A stretch of DNA of 64,000 nt from Phycisphaerales bacterium AB-hyl4 (lineage in GTDB: Bacteria > Planctomycetota > Phycisphaerae > Phycisphaerales > Phycisphaeraceae): the NCBI GenBank assembly GCA_041821185.1, contig JBGUBD010000007.1:1-64000 (forward strand), read 5' to 3'. The position numbers were made by a program, and so were the translations under genes. The notes beneath the pieces are model-generated. The model saw nothing but the letters and a program-made list of their open reading frames with translations. It was not told the origin of the DNA and ran no database searches. Below are positions 25,972 through 34,176 of this stretch, one piece after another (the first letter of the stretch is position 1; every line of letters starts with the position of its first letter).

Positions 25972-27096
25972 ATGGCGATCAGCAAGCAGGACGTTCAGAA
26001 TCAGCTCCGCAAGGTACAGGACCCCGAGCTTCATCGCGACCTTGTGTCGCTCAACCGCGTCGCCAACGTCGCCTGGTGCGACGGTGTCGCCAGCGTCAGC
26101 GTGCTCTGGTCCGCCTCGGCAGGGGGGACGCAGCAGCAGATCCGCGACGCGATCGAGCAGGCCGTCCGCGAACTCGGCGACGAGGTGAAGCAGGTCAGCG
26201 TTGATTTCGTCGGCCAGGAGAAGCCCGCACAGGGGCAGGGGGGCCAGCCCGCCGGCGACGACAGCCCGCAGGCCCAGGCCCGCGCGAGCAACCCGCTGCC
26301 GAATGTGAAGCACATTATCGCGGTGGGCGCGGGCAAGGGTGGCGTTGGCAAGTCCACGGTTTCGGTCAACCTGGCTGTGGGCCTGGCCCGCACCGGCGCG
26401 AAGGTCGGCCTGCTCGACGGCGATATCTACGGCCCGTCCGTGCCGACCATGCTCGGCCTCGACGACATCAAGCCGCAAGGCTCGGGCAACATGATCTTCC
26501 CGTTCCAGGTGCATGGCATTAAGACCATGACCATCGGCAAGCTCGTCGAAGCAGACAAGCCGCTGATCTGGCGTGGCCCGATGGCGCACGGCGCGTTCCG
26601 CCAGCTTGCCACGCAGACCGAGTGGGGCGAGCTGGACTACCTCATCATCGACCTGCCGCCGGGCACGGGCGACGTGCCGCTGACGCTTGCGCAGTTGCTG
26701 CCGTTGACCGGCGCGGTGGTGGTGTGCACGCCGCAGAAGGTGGCGCAGGATGACGCCAGGCGAGCGGTGAAGATGTTCCAGCAACTCGGCATCCATGTGC
26801 TCGGCGTGGTGGAGAACATGAGCTACTTCATCGGCGACGATGGCAAGGAATACGACATCTTCGGCCGCGGCGGGGCGAAGCGGATGGCCGAGCAGTTGGC
26901 CGTGCCTTTCCTGGGCATGGTGCCGATCAACATGCGCCTTCGTGAGAATTGTGACACGGGCGACCCCACCGCCAACTTCGTCGGCGACGACAAGCTCGCG
27001 GAAGAGTTGACCCACGTCTCGCAGAAGCTCGCCGGCCAGGTGCAGGTGCTCAGCATGTCAGGCGAACTGGACGCGCCGAGCATCAGTGTGCATTGA
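25972..27096 (+). CDS. Mrp/ApbC-family iron-sulfur carrier ATPase
   Basis: 374 residues. An N-terminal MIP18/DUF59 domain (residues 1-80, DPELHRDLVSLNRV) is joined by a Gln/Gly-rich linker to a deviant-Walker P-loop ATPase (AVGAGKGGVGKSTVSVNLA, residues 117-135). It loads Fe-S clusters onto apoproteins. The usual CxxC that bridges a cluster at the dimer interface, after ENMSYF, is missing: the segment reads ENMSYFIGDDGKEYDIFG. Some bacterial Mrp proteins share this. It is followed 22 nt later by a small gene likely in the same mRNA. Confidence 0.9.
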   Translation: MAISKQDVQNQLRKVQDPELHRDLVSLNRVANVAWCDGVASVSVLWSASAGGTQQQIRDAIEQAVRELGDEVKQVSVDFVGQEKPAQGQGGQPAGDDSPQAQARASNPLPNVKHIIAVGAGKGGVGKSTVSVNLAVGLARTGAKVGLLDGDIYGPSVPTMLGLDDIKPQGSGNMIFPFQVHGIKTMTIGKLVEADKPLIWRGPMAHGAFRQLATQTEWGELDYLIIDLPPGTGDVPLTLAQLLPLTGAVVVCTPQKVAQDDARRAVKMFQQLGIHVLGVVENMSYFIGDDGKEYDIFGRGGAKRMAEQLAVPFLGMVPINMRLRENCDTGDPTANFVGDDKLAEELTHVSQKLAGQVQVLSMSGELDAPSISVH

Positions 27097-27118
27097 CACC
27101 CGACAGGCGGAGAACGGC

Positions 27119-27388
27119 ATGGACGAAGACCTTGATCAGATGACGCGGGAGCAGTTGATCGACGAGGTCAGGAAGCTGCGGCAGGGCATTCGTCAGCATC
27201 GTGACAGCAGCGGCCACGAACTTTGCTGGCACCATCCTGCACTTTGGGCGTTGCTGCCGGAGAAGACCGATCCGCTGCCGGTGGTTCCGGACTGGCCGGA
27301 GTTTATCCGGGGGTGTATCAAATATCGGCAGTCGCTGGACGAACAGGCGTCAGACGCTCCGCGGACCGATGTGCCCTACGACGAATGA
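27119..27388 (+). CDS. Small conserved-looking hypothetical protein
   Basis: 89 residues with GGAG 7 nt upstream. An acidic N-terminal helix (MTREQLIDEVRKLRQGIRQHRD) is followed by a Trp/Pro-rich core (HELCWHHPALWALLPEK, VVPDWPEFIRGCIKYRQSL). This layout looks like a conserved small family of unknown function. Placed directly after the Mrp gene; its stop faces the class V aminotransferase stop 16 nt away. Confidence 0.75.
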   Translation: MDEDLDQMTREQLIDEVRKLRQGIRQHRDSSGHELCWHHPALWALLPEKTDPLPVVPDWPEFIRGCIKYRQSLDEQASDAPRTDVPYDE

Positions 27389-27403
27389 AACGTCTGCATG
27401 GCG

Positions 27404-28624
27404 TCACCGTGTGACCGCTTCGTCGGCAACGGCGCGTTGGGCGATCTGTGTCAGCGCGTCGCAGGCATACTGCACATCTTCAACTGTCAGGTATGGCCCG
27501 AAGCTTAGCCGTGTCGTGCCCGCGAGCTCATGTGTGTTGAATGTCTTGTGAGCCAGCGGTGCACAGTGGATGCCCGAGCGGGTGAGGATGCCGAATTCGC
27601 TTTCGAGCACATCGGAGAGCGTGCGCGGATCGTCATAGCCAGTTCCGGGGACGACGCGCACCGAGAACACGCCGCAGCGGTCGTTCACGTCCGGCGGGCC
27701 GTAGACGGTCAGGCCCGGCAGGTCGGCGAGGCCTGCGACCATCGTGGCGACGAGTTGCTGCTCGTGTTGCCAGAGGTTGTCGATGCCCTGATCGAGGATG
27801 TACTGCACCCCTTCGCTGAGGCCGAGGATGCCGATGGCGTTGTGGCTGCCGGGCTCGAAGCGGTCGGGCATGAAGTCGGGTTGCGTATCATCTTCGCTGA
27901 CCGAGCCGGTGCCGCCTTCGCGGACGGTGTGCATGAGCTTTTCAATGCCGGGCCGGATGTAGAGCATGCCCGTGCCCAGCGGCCCGAGCAGCCCCTTGTG
28001 GCCGGGCGCTGCGAGCAGGTCGATGTGGTCGCGTTGGACGTCGAGCGGCATGTGGCCGAGCGTTTGGGCGGCGTCGACGAGGAAGGGGATGTCATGTCGG
28101 CGGGCGATCGCGCCAATCTCGGCGACGGGTTGCACCGTGCCGGTGACATTCGAGCCGTGCACGACGGCGATGAGGCAGGTGTCGGGGGTGATCGCCTTTT
28201 GAATATCGCCGGGGTCGACCAGGCCGGTGTCGGGGTTGCATTCGACGCGAGTCTGCTGCACGCCGTCGTGTCGGGCCATCATGTTGAACGGGCGCAGGAC
28301 AGAGTTGTGGTCCATCCAGGTGGTGATGACGTGGGGCGATCGGCCGCTGGCGCGGGCAGCGCGAGTGATGCCGTGGATCGCGAGATTCAGGGCGTCGGTG
28401 GTGTTGAGGGTGAAGACGACGTGGTCAGGGTTTTCGCCGTGGATGAGCGTATTGATGCGCTCGCGGCATTGGTGCATCAACTGCCCGGCTTCCTGCGCCT
28501 CGGCGTACGCACCCCGGCCGGGGCTGGCGCCGAGCTCGGTGGCGAAGCGGGTCATGGCAGCCAGCACGCCCGGTGGCTTGGGGAAGCTGGTGGCCGCATT
28601 GTCCATGTACAGGCGTCGGGGCAT
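27404..28624 (-). CDS. Class V aminotransferase, cysteine desulfurase family
   Basis: 406 residues. Begins RLYMDNAATSFPKP; the PLP lysine is in LAAPGHKGLLGPLGTG; the catalytic cysteine segment is RSGIHCAPLAHKTFNT. This is the pattern of the stand-alone class V family near SufS/CsdA. It could release sulfur from cysteine for Fe-S or tRNA thiolation, which fits the neighbouring Mrp ATPase, transcribed convergently. ATG 28624 is chosen over TTG 28648. Confidence 0.85.
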   Translation of the reverse strand: MPRRLYMDNAATSFPKPPGVLAAMTRFATELGASPGRGAYAEAQEAGQLMHQCRERINTLIHGENPDHVVFTLNTTDALNLAIHGITRAARASGRSPHVITTWMDHNSVLRPFNMMARHDGVQQTRVECNPDTGLVDPGDIQKAITPDTCLIAVVHGSNVTGTVQPVAEIGAIARRHDIPFLVDAAQTLGHMPLDVQRDHIDLLAAPGHKGLLGPLGTGMLYIRPGIEKLMHTVREGGTGSVSEDDTQPDFMPDRFEPGSHNAIGILGLSEGVQYILDQGIDNLWQHEQQLVATMVAGLADLPGLTVYGPPDVNDRCGVFSVRVVPGTGYDDPRTLSDVLESEFGILTRSGIHCAPLAHKTFNTHELAGTTRLSFGPYLTVEDVQYACDALTQIAQRAVADEAVTR

Positions 28625-28654
28625 TGGGTGTGTCTCGCGCAGGGGCAAGGGGCC

Positions 28655-28660
28655 ATTCTA
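28655..28660 (-). promoter_or_regulatory. -10 hexamer TAGAAT (leftward)
   Basis: TAGAAT reading leftward, about 30 nt upstream of the class V aminotransferase ATG. Confidence 0.4.
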
Positions 28661-28691
28661 GCGCGACCAGCAGCAAAGGGGCAACCGGGGG

Positions 28692-28803
28692 GGATTTGGT
28701 GATGTGGTGATTTGGCGATTTGGTGATGTGAAAGGTGCGGCCACCGCTCCCCTCCCTTCCGGAACTTCGCCAGATCGCCAAATCACCAAATTCGCGAATC
28801 ACG
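28692..28803. repeat. Long inverted repeat of GATTTGG words
   Basis: The left arm (28692-28733) repeats GATTTGGTGATGTGG-like words; the right arm (28765-28803) repeats CGCCAAATCACCAAATTC. The spacer is about 30 nt. It lies between two divergent genes, so the arms are not a shared terminator. Confidence 0.8.
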
Positions 28804-28804
28804 G

Positions 28805-28810
28805 TAGAAT
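28805..28810 (+). promoter_or_regulatory. -10 hexamer TAGAAT
   Basis: TAGAAT just right of the inverted repeat; expected leader of about 40 nt to the ATG at 28857. Confidence 0.45.
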
Positions 28811-28856
28811 GAACCGATTGGTTACCAATCGCACCCCGTTGCCGTGAAGTTTTCTT

Positions 28857-30062
28857 ATGAAGATCCAGCCCGCCAGTCGCATTGAACGGTTGCCGCCTTA
28901 CGTGCTCGGCCGCCTGAAGCAGATGATCTACGACCGCCGAAAGGCCGGTGCGGACGTCATCGACCTGAACATGGGCAACCCCACGGACGCCCCGCCGGAC
29001 GCGGTGGTGGACAAGATCCGCGAGGCCGTGACCGATCCGCGCAACAGCCGGTACTCGGTGAGCAAGGGCGTCTACAACCTCCGTCGAGACATGGCTCTGA
29101 AGTACGAGCGCAAGTGGGGTGTTCAGCTCGACCCGGACACCGAGGTGATCGCCACCATCGGCTCGAAAGAGGGCTTCAGCCACATGTGCCTCGCCCTTCT
29201 GGGCCCCGGCGACATCGCGGTGGTGGCGGACCCGGCGTTCCAGATTCACACCTACGCCGTGGTGCTCGCCGGCGCGAGCACGGTCAGCGTGCCGCTGGGC
29301 AATGACGAGGCCTTCCTCGCCCGCATCGATGACGTGCTGAACCACCTGACGCCGAAGCCCAAGTGCGTCATCCTCAACTACCCGCACAACCCCACGAGCA
29401 TGACCGTTGAGCCGACCTTCTTCGAAAAGGTCGTCGAGCTTGCCGCTCGGCACGAGGTCATGATCATGCACGACTTCGCCTACGGCGAAACCTGCTTCGA
29501 CGGCTACCAGGCCCCCAGCTACCTCGCCGCCCCCGGGGCGAAAGGCTTCGGCGTGGAGTTTTCCACGCTGAGCAAGCCTTACAACATGGCGGGCTGGCGG
29601 ATCGGCTTCTGCTGCGGCAACGCGGACATGCTCGCAGCGCTGGCGACCATCAAAGGCTACTACGACTACGGCATCTTCCAGGCGGTGCAGATCGCCGCCA
29701 TCATCGCCATGCGCGAGGGTGACGCCCACGTGCAGCGGCAGGCTGAGGTCTACCAGCGCCGCCGCGACGTGCTGGTGCGCGGCGTCGAACGGCTCGGCTG
29801 GCAGTGCGACCCCTGCCGGGCGACCATGTTCGTCTGGGCGAAGGTGACGCCCGAGCATCTCGCGCCCTACGGCGGAAGCACGGACGAGTTCTGCCTCGCC
29901 ATGGTCGATCAGGCCGACGTCGCCATGACCCCCGGCGCCGCCTTCGGCCCCCGCGGAGAAGGCTATGTCCGCATGGCGCTGGTCGAAAACGAGCACCGCA
30001 TCCGCCAGGCCCTCAAGCAGCTGCAACGCGTGCTCAACCGCCCGGCTCCGACGGTGGTGTGA
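28857..30062 (+). CDS. Class I/II PLP aminotransferase (AlaC-like)
   Basis: 401 residues. NMGNPTDAPP near residue 38, NYPHNPTSMTVEP for cofactor and substrate contacts, and the Schiff-base lysine in FSTLSKPYNMAGWRIGF. The sequence style matches alanine/aspartate transaminases of the AlaC group, often annotated aspartate aminotransferase. Probable role is alanine or aspartate transamination. Confidence 0.9.
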   Translation: MKIQPASRIERLPPYVLGRLKQMIYDRRKAGADVIDLNMGNPTDAPPDAVVDKIREAVTDPRNSRYSVSKGVYNLRRDMALKYERKWGVQLDPDTEVIATIGSKEGFSHMCLALLGPGDIAVVADPAFQIHTYAVVLAGASTVSVPLGNDEAFLARIDDVLNHLTPKPKCVILNYPHNPTSMTVEPTFFEKVVELAARHEVMIMHDFAYGETCFDGYQAPSYLAAPGAKGFGVEFSTLSKPYNMAGWRIGFCCGNADMLAALATIKGYYDYGIFQAVQIAAIIAMREGDAHVQRQAEVYQRRRDVLVRGVERLGWQCDPCRATMFVWAKVTPEHLAPYGGSTDEFCLAMVDQADVAMTPGAAFGPRGEGYVRMALVENEHRIRQALKQLQRVLNRPAPTVV

Positions 30063-30250
30063 CCGCGAAAACAGGTGTGATTACAAAACGCGTCATTCCT
30101 CGCGGAACGCGTTCTGCTGCGCTCGGTGGGGGACCATGCTGGCGCTTCGCCGCTGACGAAATCCTGCGATTCCCAATTCCCACTCATGGCGGGGTAGGAT
30201 CCTGACCGATGTCCGATAAGGAGTCGGCCCAGATCGCACGGGGCTTATAG

Positions 30251-30280
30251 TTGTCTCGTCCTGCCGGGCCTCCCTACAAT
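30251..30280 (+). promoter_or_regulatory. Promoter TTGTCT-18-TACAAT
   Basis: TTGTCT (30251-30256), 18-nt spacer and TACAAT (30275-30280), giving a 14-nt leader to the ATG at 30301. It is the best two-part promoter in the window. Confidence 0.55.
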
Positions 30281-30300
30281 CCCGCGAGTGTCCCAACGAC

Positions 30301-30999
30301 ATGAAGAAGATTGAACCGCAACATTTTCTCGATGTGGTCCGCCCGCCGCTGGCGCAGGGTGACGCCGCAGAGCTTGCCCGGGCTGTGCTCGAACGGTGGT
30401 CGGCCCGCGATGTGTGCGTGTTGCTGCAATGTCCGCAGCAGGATGTCCGCCGGGTCGCGGCGGTGGTGATCGGGCTCGTGGGCGACGGTTCGTGCATCGG
30501 CTGCCTGACCCACGCGCTGCACGACACGGACGAGCAGGTCAATCAGATGGCGGAGCATGGCCTGTGGTCGATCTGGTTCCGCGCCAGCCAGCCCGCCGCC
30601 GCCCAGCCGTTCCACGAAGGCGTCGCGCTGCTTTCGATGGAATGCCAGGACGATGCGATTCGCAAGTTCACCCAGGCCATCGACGCCGACCCCGACTTCG
30701 CCGAGGCGTACAACCAGCGGAGCATCGCCCACTTTCTCGCCGGCCGCTGGCAGGCCGCGCTCGACGACGGCCACGAAACCATCGCCCGCATGCCGATCCA
30801 TTTCGGCGCGATTGCCGGCATGGGCCACTGCCACGCTCACCGAAACGAACTCGACCACGCTTTGGCCTGCTACCGCCGTGCCCTGGCGATCAACCCCCGC
30901 ATGCCCGCGATCGCCCGAGCCGTCGAACGCCTCGAACACAAACTGCATGGCGTTCCTGTTCCCGCGCCGAAACCGTCTCATCGCGGCGCGCAGCAGTAG
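30301..30999 (+). CDS. HEAT-like and TPR repeat protein
   Basis: 232 residues, cytoplasmic. The first half resembles HEAT repeats (CPQQDVRRVAAVVIGLVGD, HDTDEQVNQMAEHGLWSIW), the second TPRs (ALLSMECQDDAIRKFTQAIDADPDFAEAYNQRS and two further units). A protein-protein adaptor is likely; partner unknown. It ends at two tandem palindromes shared with the convergent B12-fold gene. Confidence 0.75.
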   Translation: MKKIEPQHFLDVVRPPLAQGDAAELARAVLERWSARDVCVLLQCPQQDVRRVAAVVIGLVGDGSCIGCLTHALHDTDEQVNQMAEHGLWSIWFRASQPAAAQPFHEGVALLSMECQDDAIRKFTQAIDADPDFAEAYNQRSIAHFLAGRWQAALDDGHETIARMPIHFGAIAGMGHCHAHRNELDHALACYRRALAINPRMPAIARAVERLEHKLHGVPVPAPKPSHRGAQQ

Positions 31000-31017
31000 C
31001 GCCCATCGGCAACCATA

Positions 31018-31044
31018 AAGCCCACGGATTCAATCCGTGGGCTT
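31018..31044. terminator. AAGCCCACGGATT palindrome
   Basis: 12-nt arms and a 3-nt loop, 19 nt after the TPR gene stop; palindrome-family copy. Confidence 0.7.
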
Positions 31045-31094
31045 CCGCCCCGCGCCTCCACCCACCTACAAAAAAAGCCCAACCCACCCACAAA

Positions 31095-31125
31095 AAAACC
31101 CACGGCCGAGTCGACCGTGGGTTTT
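31095..31125. terminator. AAAACCCACGG...CCGTGGGTTTT terminator
   Basis: 11-nt arms around a 9-nt loop with A and T ends, between convergent genes: a classic bidirectional rho-independent terminator. Confidence 0.8.
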
Positions 31126-31148
31126 CTGTTTTTACACGTTCTTGAAAC

Positions 31149-31865
31149 TCAGGCCGCCTGGCTCTTGCCCTGACGTCGCCGTCGGCCGACGGTGCGCTGG
31201 TCTTCGCCCATGCGACGGTCCGGGTTCTCCGCCATCGTCTGCACCAGTTCGCCGGGGTCGTTGGCCCAGAGGTCTGCGCCGATTTCCTCAGCGAGCCCTT
31301 CGGCCCGGTTGAACACGCCGCCGCCGACGATGATCTGCAGGTCCGGGCAGACGCCCAGTTCGTGCAGCCGATCGATCAACAGCCGGGTGTAAGGCACGGT
31401 CTGCGGCACGGCGCCGAAGATCACCAGCTTGTTCGCTTTCATTTGGCCGAGCTGTTCGACCAGTTCATCGTTGGCAATGCCGCCGCCGGCGTAGAAGACG
31501 GTGTAGCCGTCGGCTTCGAGAAGGTCGGCCGCCATCTGCGCCGCGAGCTCTTCGGCCTGCTCCGCGCCGCAGGCGACCAGCACTGTGCAGTCACGCGACT
31601 GGCCCGACTCCAGACGCATCTGCATCTGGTCGACAAGCTGCCGCAGCAATCGCGTGGCGAACTGGTAAGCCAGGTCGCTGAGCTGATCGTTGCGATGCAG
31701 GTTCTGCACGTGTTCCAGCGTTGGCCAGAACAGATGCGTGAGGATCTGCGACGCCTGGATGTCGGCATCCAAGGCTTCGTTGACGACGCTGCGCGCCGCG
31801 TCACGATCGCCGCTGATCAGGGCATTGAAGAACTGTTCGTGAATTACATTGCGTCGACTCGCCAT
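31149..31865 (-). CDS. B12-binding-fold protein lacking the cobalamin histidine
   Basis: 238 residues. The N-terminal helical cap (FFNALISGDRDAARSVVNEA to residue 85) and C-terminal Rossmann-like domain (TVLVACGAEQAEELAAQMAADLL, YTVFYAGG, LQIIVGGGVF) match CarH/LitR- and methyltransferase-type cobalamin modules. The canonical histidine position, normally in a GExHxxG-type motif, reads AEQAEEL, with Ala104 where His would be; the cap Wx9EH motif is also absent. No helix-turn-helix is present. It is therefore probably a B12-independent sensor or scaffold. ATG 31865 is supported by GGAGAG at 31871-31876. Confidence 0.8.
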   Translation of the reverse strand: MASRRNVIHEQFFNALISGDRDAARSVVNEALDADIQASQILTHLFWPTLEHVQNLHRNDQLSDLAYQFATRLLRQLVDQMQMRLESGQSRDCTVLVACGAEQAEELAAQMAADLLEADGYTVFYAGGGIANDELVEQLGQMKANKLVIFGAVPQTVPYTRLLIDRLHELGVCPDLQIIVGGGVFNRAEGLAEEIGADLWANDPGELVQTMAENPDRRMGEDQRTVGRRRRQGKSQAA

Positions 31866-32412
31866 GCGTACTCTCCATACAGACGGCTTGCAGCAAGCCA
31901 GTTTCACGGGCAGACGACCTTGTCGTCCCGGTGGCCAATGGCCGGTTTGCGATGTGGCTGAGTCGTCCTGACTCGGCCGGGCGTGCCCCCCTCAAGGGCC
32001 CGCTGCGATTGCGACCTTTGTTTCATCGGGTAGGGGACGGTATATCTTGACCAATCGGTATAAACATCGCAGTTTTCCAAGACGCGGCGGGCTGCCCCAT
32101 AGCTTAAACAATTTCAACGCATAGGTTTGGGTGTTTTGCAGAAAAGTCCGATAAACCTACTTTGTCAAGTCTGCCTTTTCAACCCGACTTGCCGAACGGC
32201 CAGGCAGGGCGGTGATTCAGACGTTACCGCGCTGCTTTCAGGAACGTGAAGCCGACGATATCCAGCCATGGGAATCCAGCGATCCGAAAAAATTTTGCAT
32301 TCGCGCGGTATCTCTGCATCAGTCGTGCCGTCTGGTTCGTCTATGCTTTAAGTTGACACGATGCCGGGCCGCCGGTCATCATCCACACGCACTGACAAGA
32401 AAACGCAATCCG
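31866..32412. other. Intergenic region between divergent genes
   Basis: 547 nt with no convincing gene. It carries two CGGTATA words (32038 and 32056, 18 nt apart) that may be an operator. On the plus side a weak TATGCT (32342-32347) could serve the M48 protease gene. Confidence 0.4.
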
Positions 32413-33363
32413 ATGATCCAGATGAGCCACATCATGAAACACACGAAAATCACGCAATGGCTTGCCGCCATGCTGCTCGCCCTGTCGCTGATGGTCACCC
32501 CCGGCTGCCAGGTGAACCCCGCCACCGGGCAGTCGCAGTTCAACGTCCTCAGCGAACGCGAGGAAATCGAGATCGGCGAACAGTACAGCCCCGAGTTCCT
32601 CGAAGAGTTCGGCGGCCCCATCCCCAACGAACGCATCCAAAGCTACGTCCGCGAGATCGGCATGGAAATGGCCGCCATCAGCGAACGGCCCGACCTGCCC
32701 TGGGAGTTTCACACGCTCGACTCCGGCGTCATCAACGCGTTCGCGCTGCCCGGTGGCAAGGTCTTCATCAGCCGCGGCCTCATGGTCGAGTTTGAAAACG
32801 AAGCCCAGCTCGCTGCCGTCATCGGCCATGAGATCGGCCACGTCACCGCGCAGCACATCGGCCAGCAGATGAGCCGAGCCGCCGCGACGCAGGCCGGCCT
32901 GGGCATCCTCGGTGTCGCCGTCGCCGGCACGGACTGGGGCCCGCTGTTGGGCGTCGGTGCGGAGTTGGGGTCGGGCGTTTATCTGCTGAGCTTCGGCCGG
33001 GAGCAGGAAAACGAAGCCGACGAACTGGGCATGCGCTACATGAGCCGCGTCGGTTACAACCCCGCCGCTGCGCTCAAGGTGATGGAAGTGCTCCGTGCCG
33101 CGGGCGGGGGTGGCGGTATTGAATGGCTGTCCACTCACCCGGCGCCCGATACGCGCGTCAGCCGTGTGCAGCGTGTTCTCGATCGTGACTATCCGGACCA
33201 TGACGACGCCGACGAGTACCGCCTCGGCCGAGACAGCTACCGCGAAAATGTCCTCGAGGAGTTGCGCAAGATGCCTGCCCCGACCCACGGGGCATCGCAG
33301 CAGGGCAGCCTCGGCCCGATCATGCGGCACGCTCACGCGGGGTGCGCGGCCTGCGTCCACTGA
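32413..33363 (+). CDS. M48-family zinc metalloprotease lipoprotein
   Basis: 316 residues. Signal with lipobox VTPGC, then the M48 core: zinc motif HEIGH and the third-ligand segment ENEADELGMRYM. Similar to BepA/LoiP/Oma1-type periplasmic proteases that control outer-membrane protein quality. The C-terminus is His/Cys-containing (RHAHAGCAACVH), unusual for the family. ATG 32413 is used; ATG 32434 at MKHTK gives a more typical signal peptide. Confidence 0.9.
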   Translation: MIQMSHIMKHTKITQWLAAMLLALSLMVTPGCQVNPATGQSQFNVLSEREEIEIGEQYSPEFLEEFGGPIPNERIQSYVREIGMEMAAISERPDLPWEFHTLDSGVINAFALPGGKVFISRGLMVEFENEAQLAAVIGHEIGHVTAQHIGQQMSRAAATQAGLGILGVAVAGTDWGPLLGVGAELGSGVYLLSFGREQENEADELGMRYMSRVGYNPAAALKVMEVLRAAGGGGGIEWLSTHPAPDTRVSRVQRVLDRDYPDHDDADEYRLGRDSYRENVLEELRKMPAPTHGASQQGSLGPIMRHAHAGCAACVH

Positions 33364-33414
33364 AATAGTCGATCGACCGTCATAATCGCCCCCCCCCCGT
33401 CGTTGCAGTTCCGC

Positions 33415-33444
33415 AAAGCCCAGGCATGGCCATGCCTGGGCTTT
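33415..33444. terminator. Perfect 30-bp palindrome, identical to 17199-17228
   Basis: AAAGCCCAGGCATGG and its reverse complement, 51 nt after the protease stop; exact copy of the one 16 kb upstream. Confidence 0.75.
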
Positions 33445-34176
33445 ATGCGTTAACGGCCCCTTGCACCATCAACACGCTTGTAAGACTTGCATGGGCCCGC
33501 AGCGCCATCTTCCGGAAAACCTGCGGCCGATGGTCATTTCATAAAAGCTATCACTGCGGCATCTTAAACACAGGCACGTCACCCCGGCGGTACATAGCCA
33601 CGGCGAACGACGGTGGCGGTATGGCCTTTGCTTCATCGCAGCGCGACAAGGACGAGTATTCGTCGGGCCGTAGCGAGGAGGAAAGTGCAGTGGCGTCCGG
33701 TCGGCCAGGTGTGTGCGATAGAAGACTCAACGTTGGCCGAGCACGCGCGACTGACATCGAGGCCGGGGCTCTGGAAGCGGGGCTGGGCTTGCGATGGGCC
33801 GTGGTGGACCCCTGATCATCTCCCGTGATGCGTTGGCGGCGCGGCGGTTGGCCGAGCCGAGCAGACGCACCTGACGATGCACGCGACGTCCGCGCGAAGC
33901 AATGGTGGAATCGCTGCGCCACATCCTGGGGCGCAGGCGACGGGGGCGGAGCCTCGCCGTGGCTCGCGGACGGCCGCAGTCGAGCACGCTTCCCCTGATC
34001 GCGTGAAACGTGTTCAGTCAGGTCCATTCACCGCAGGAATCGATCAAGCGAGGTGGGTAATCCAGCGAAGTTCGGCCGATTGCGATCTTTTTTCCGATTT
34101 TTCCGGTTTCGGCCACAACTGCCTCAAGGATGCAGCCGATATCGGACGCGGAGACCTTCGGGGAGAAGTAACTGGC
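33445..34176. other. Long intergenic stretch before the polysaccharide locus
   Basis: About 730 nt without a convincing gene. Several short frames exist on both strands; one with a GAGGAGG site before a GTG at 33690 would encode about 42 residues but shows no recognisable features. A T6 run occurs at 34087-34092. I found no riboswitch I could fold with confidence. The region probably carries the promoter and control of the following cluster. Confidence 0.4.

Noticed and set aside
33551..34027. 158-codon minus-strand frame in the long spacer
   Set aside because: No ribosome-binding site, Ser/Arg/Pro-rich composition and no recognisable motif; could be a decayed gene but I cannot support it.
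34040..34176. Possible riboswitch before the beta-helix gene
   Set aside because: I tried to match cyclic-di-GMP and cobalamin patterns; the conserved cores are not present.
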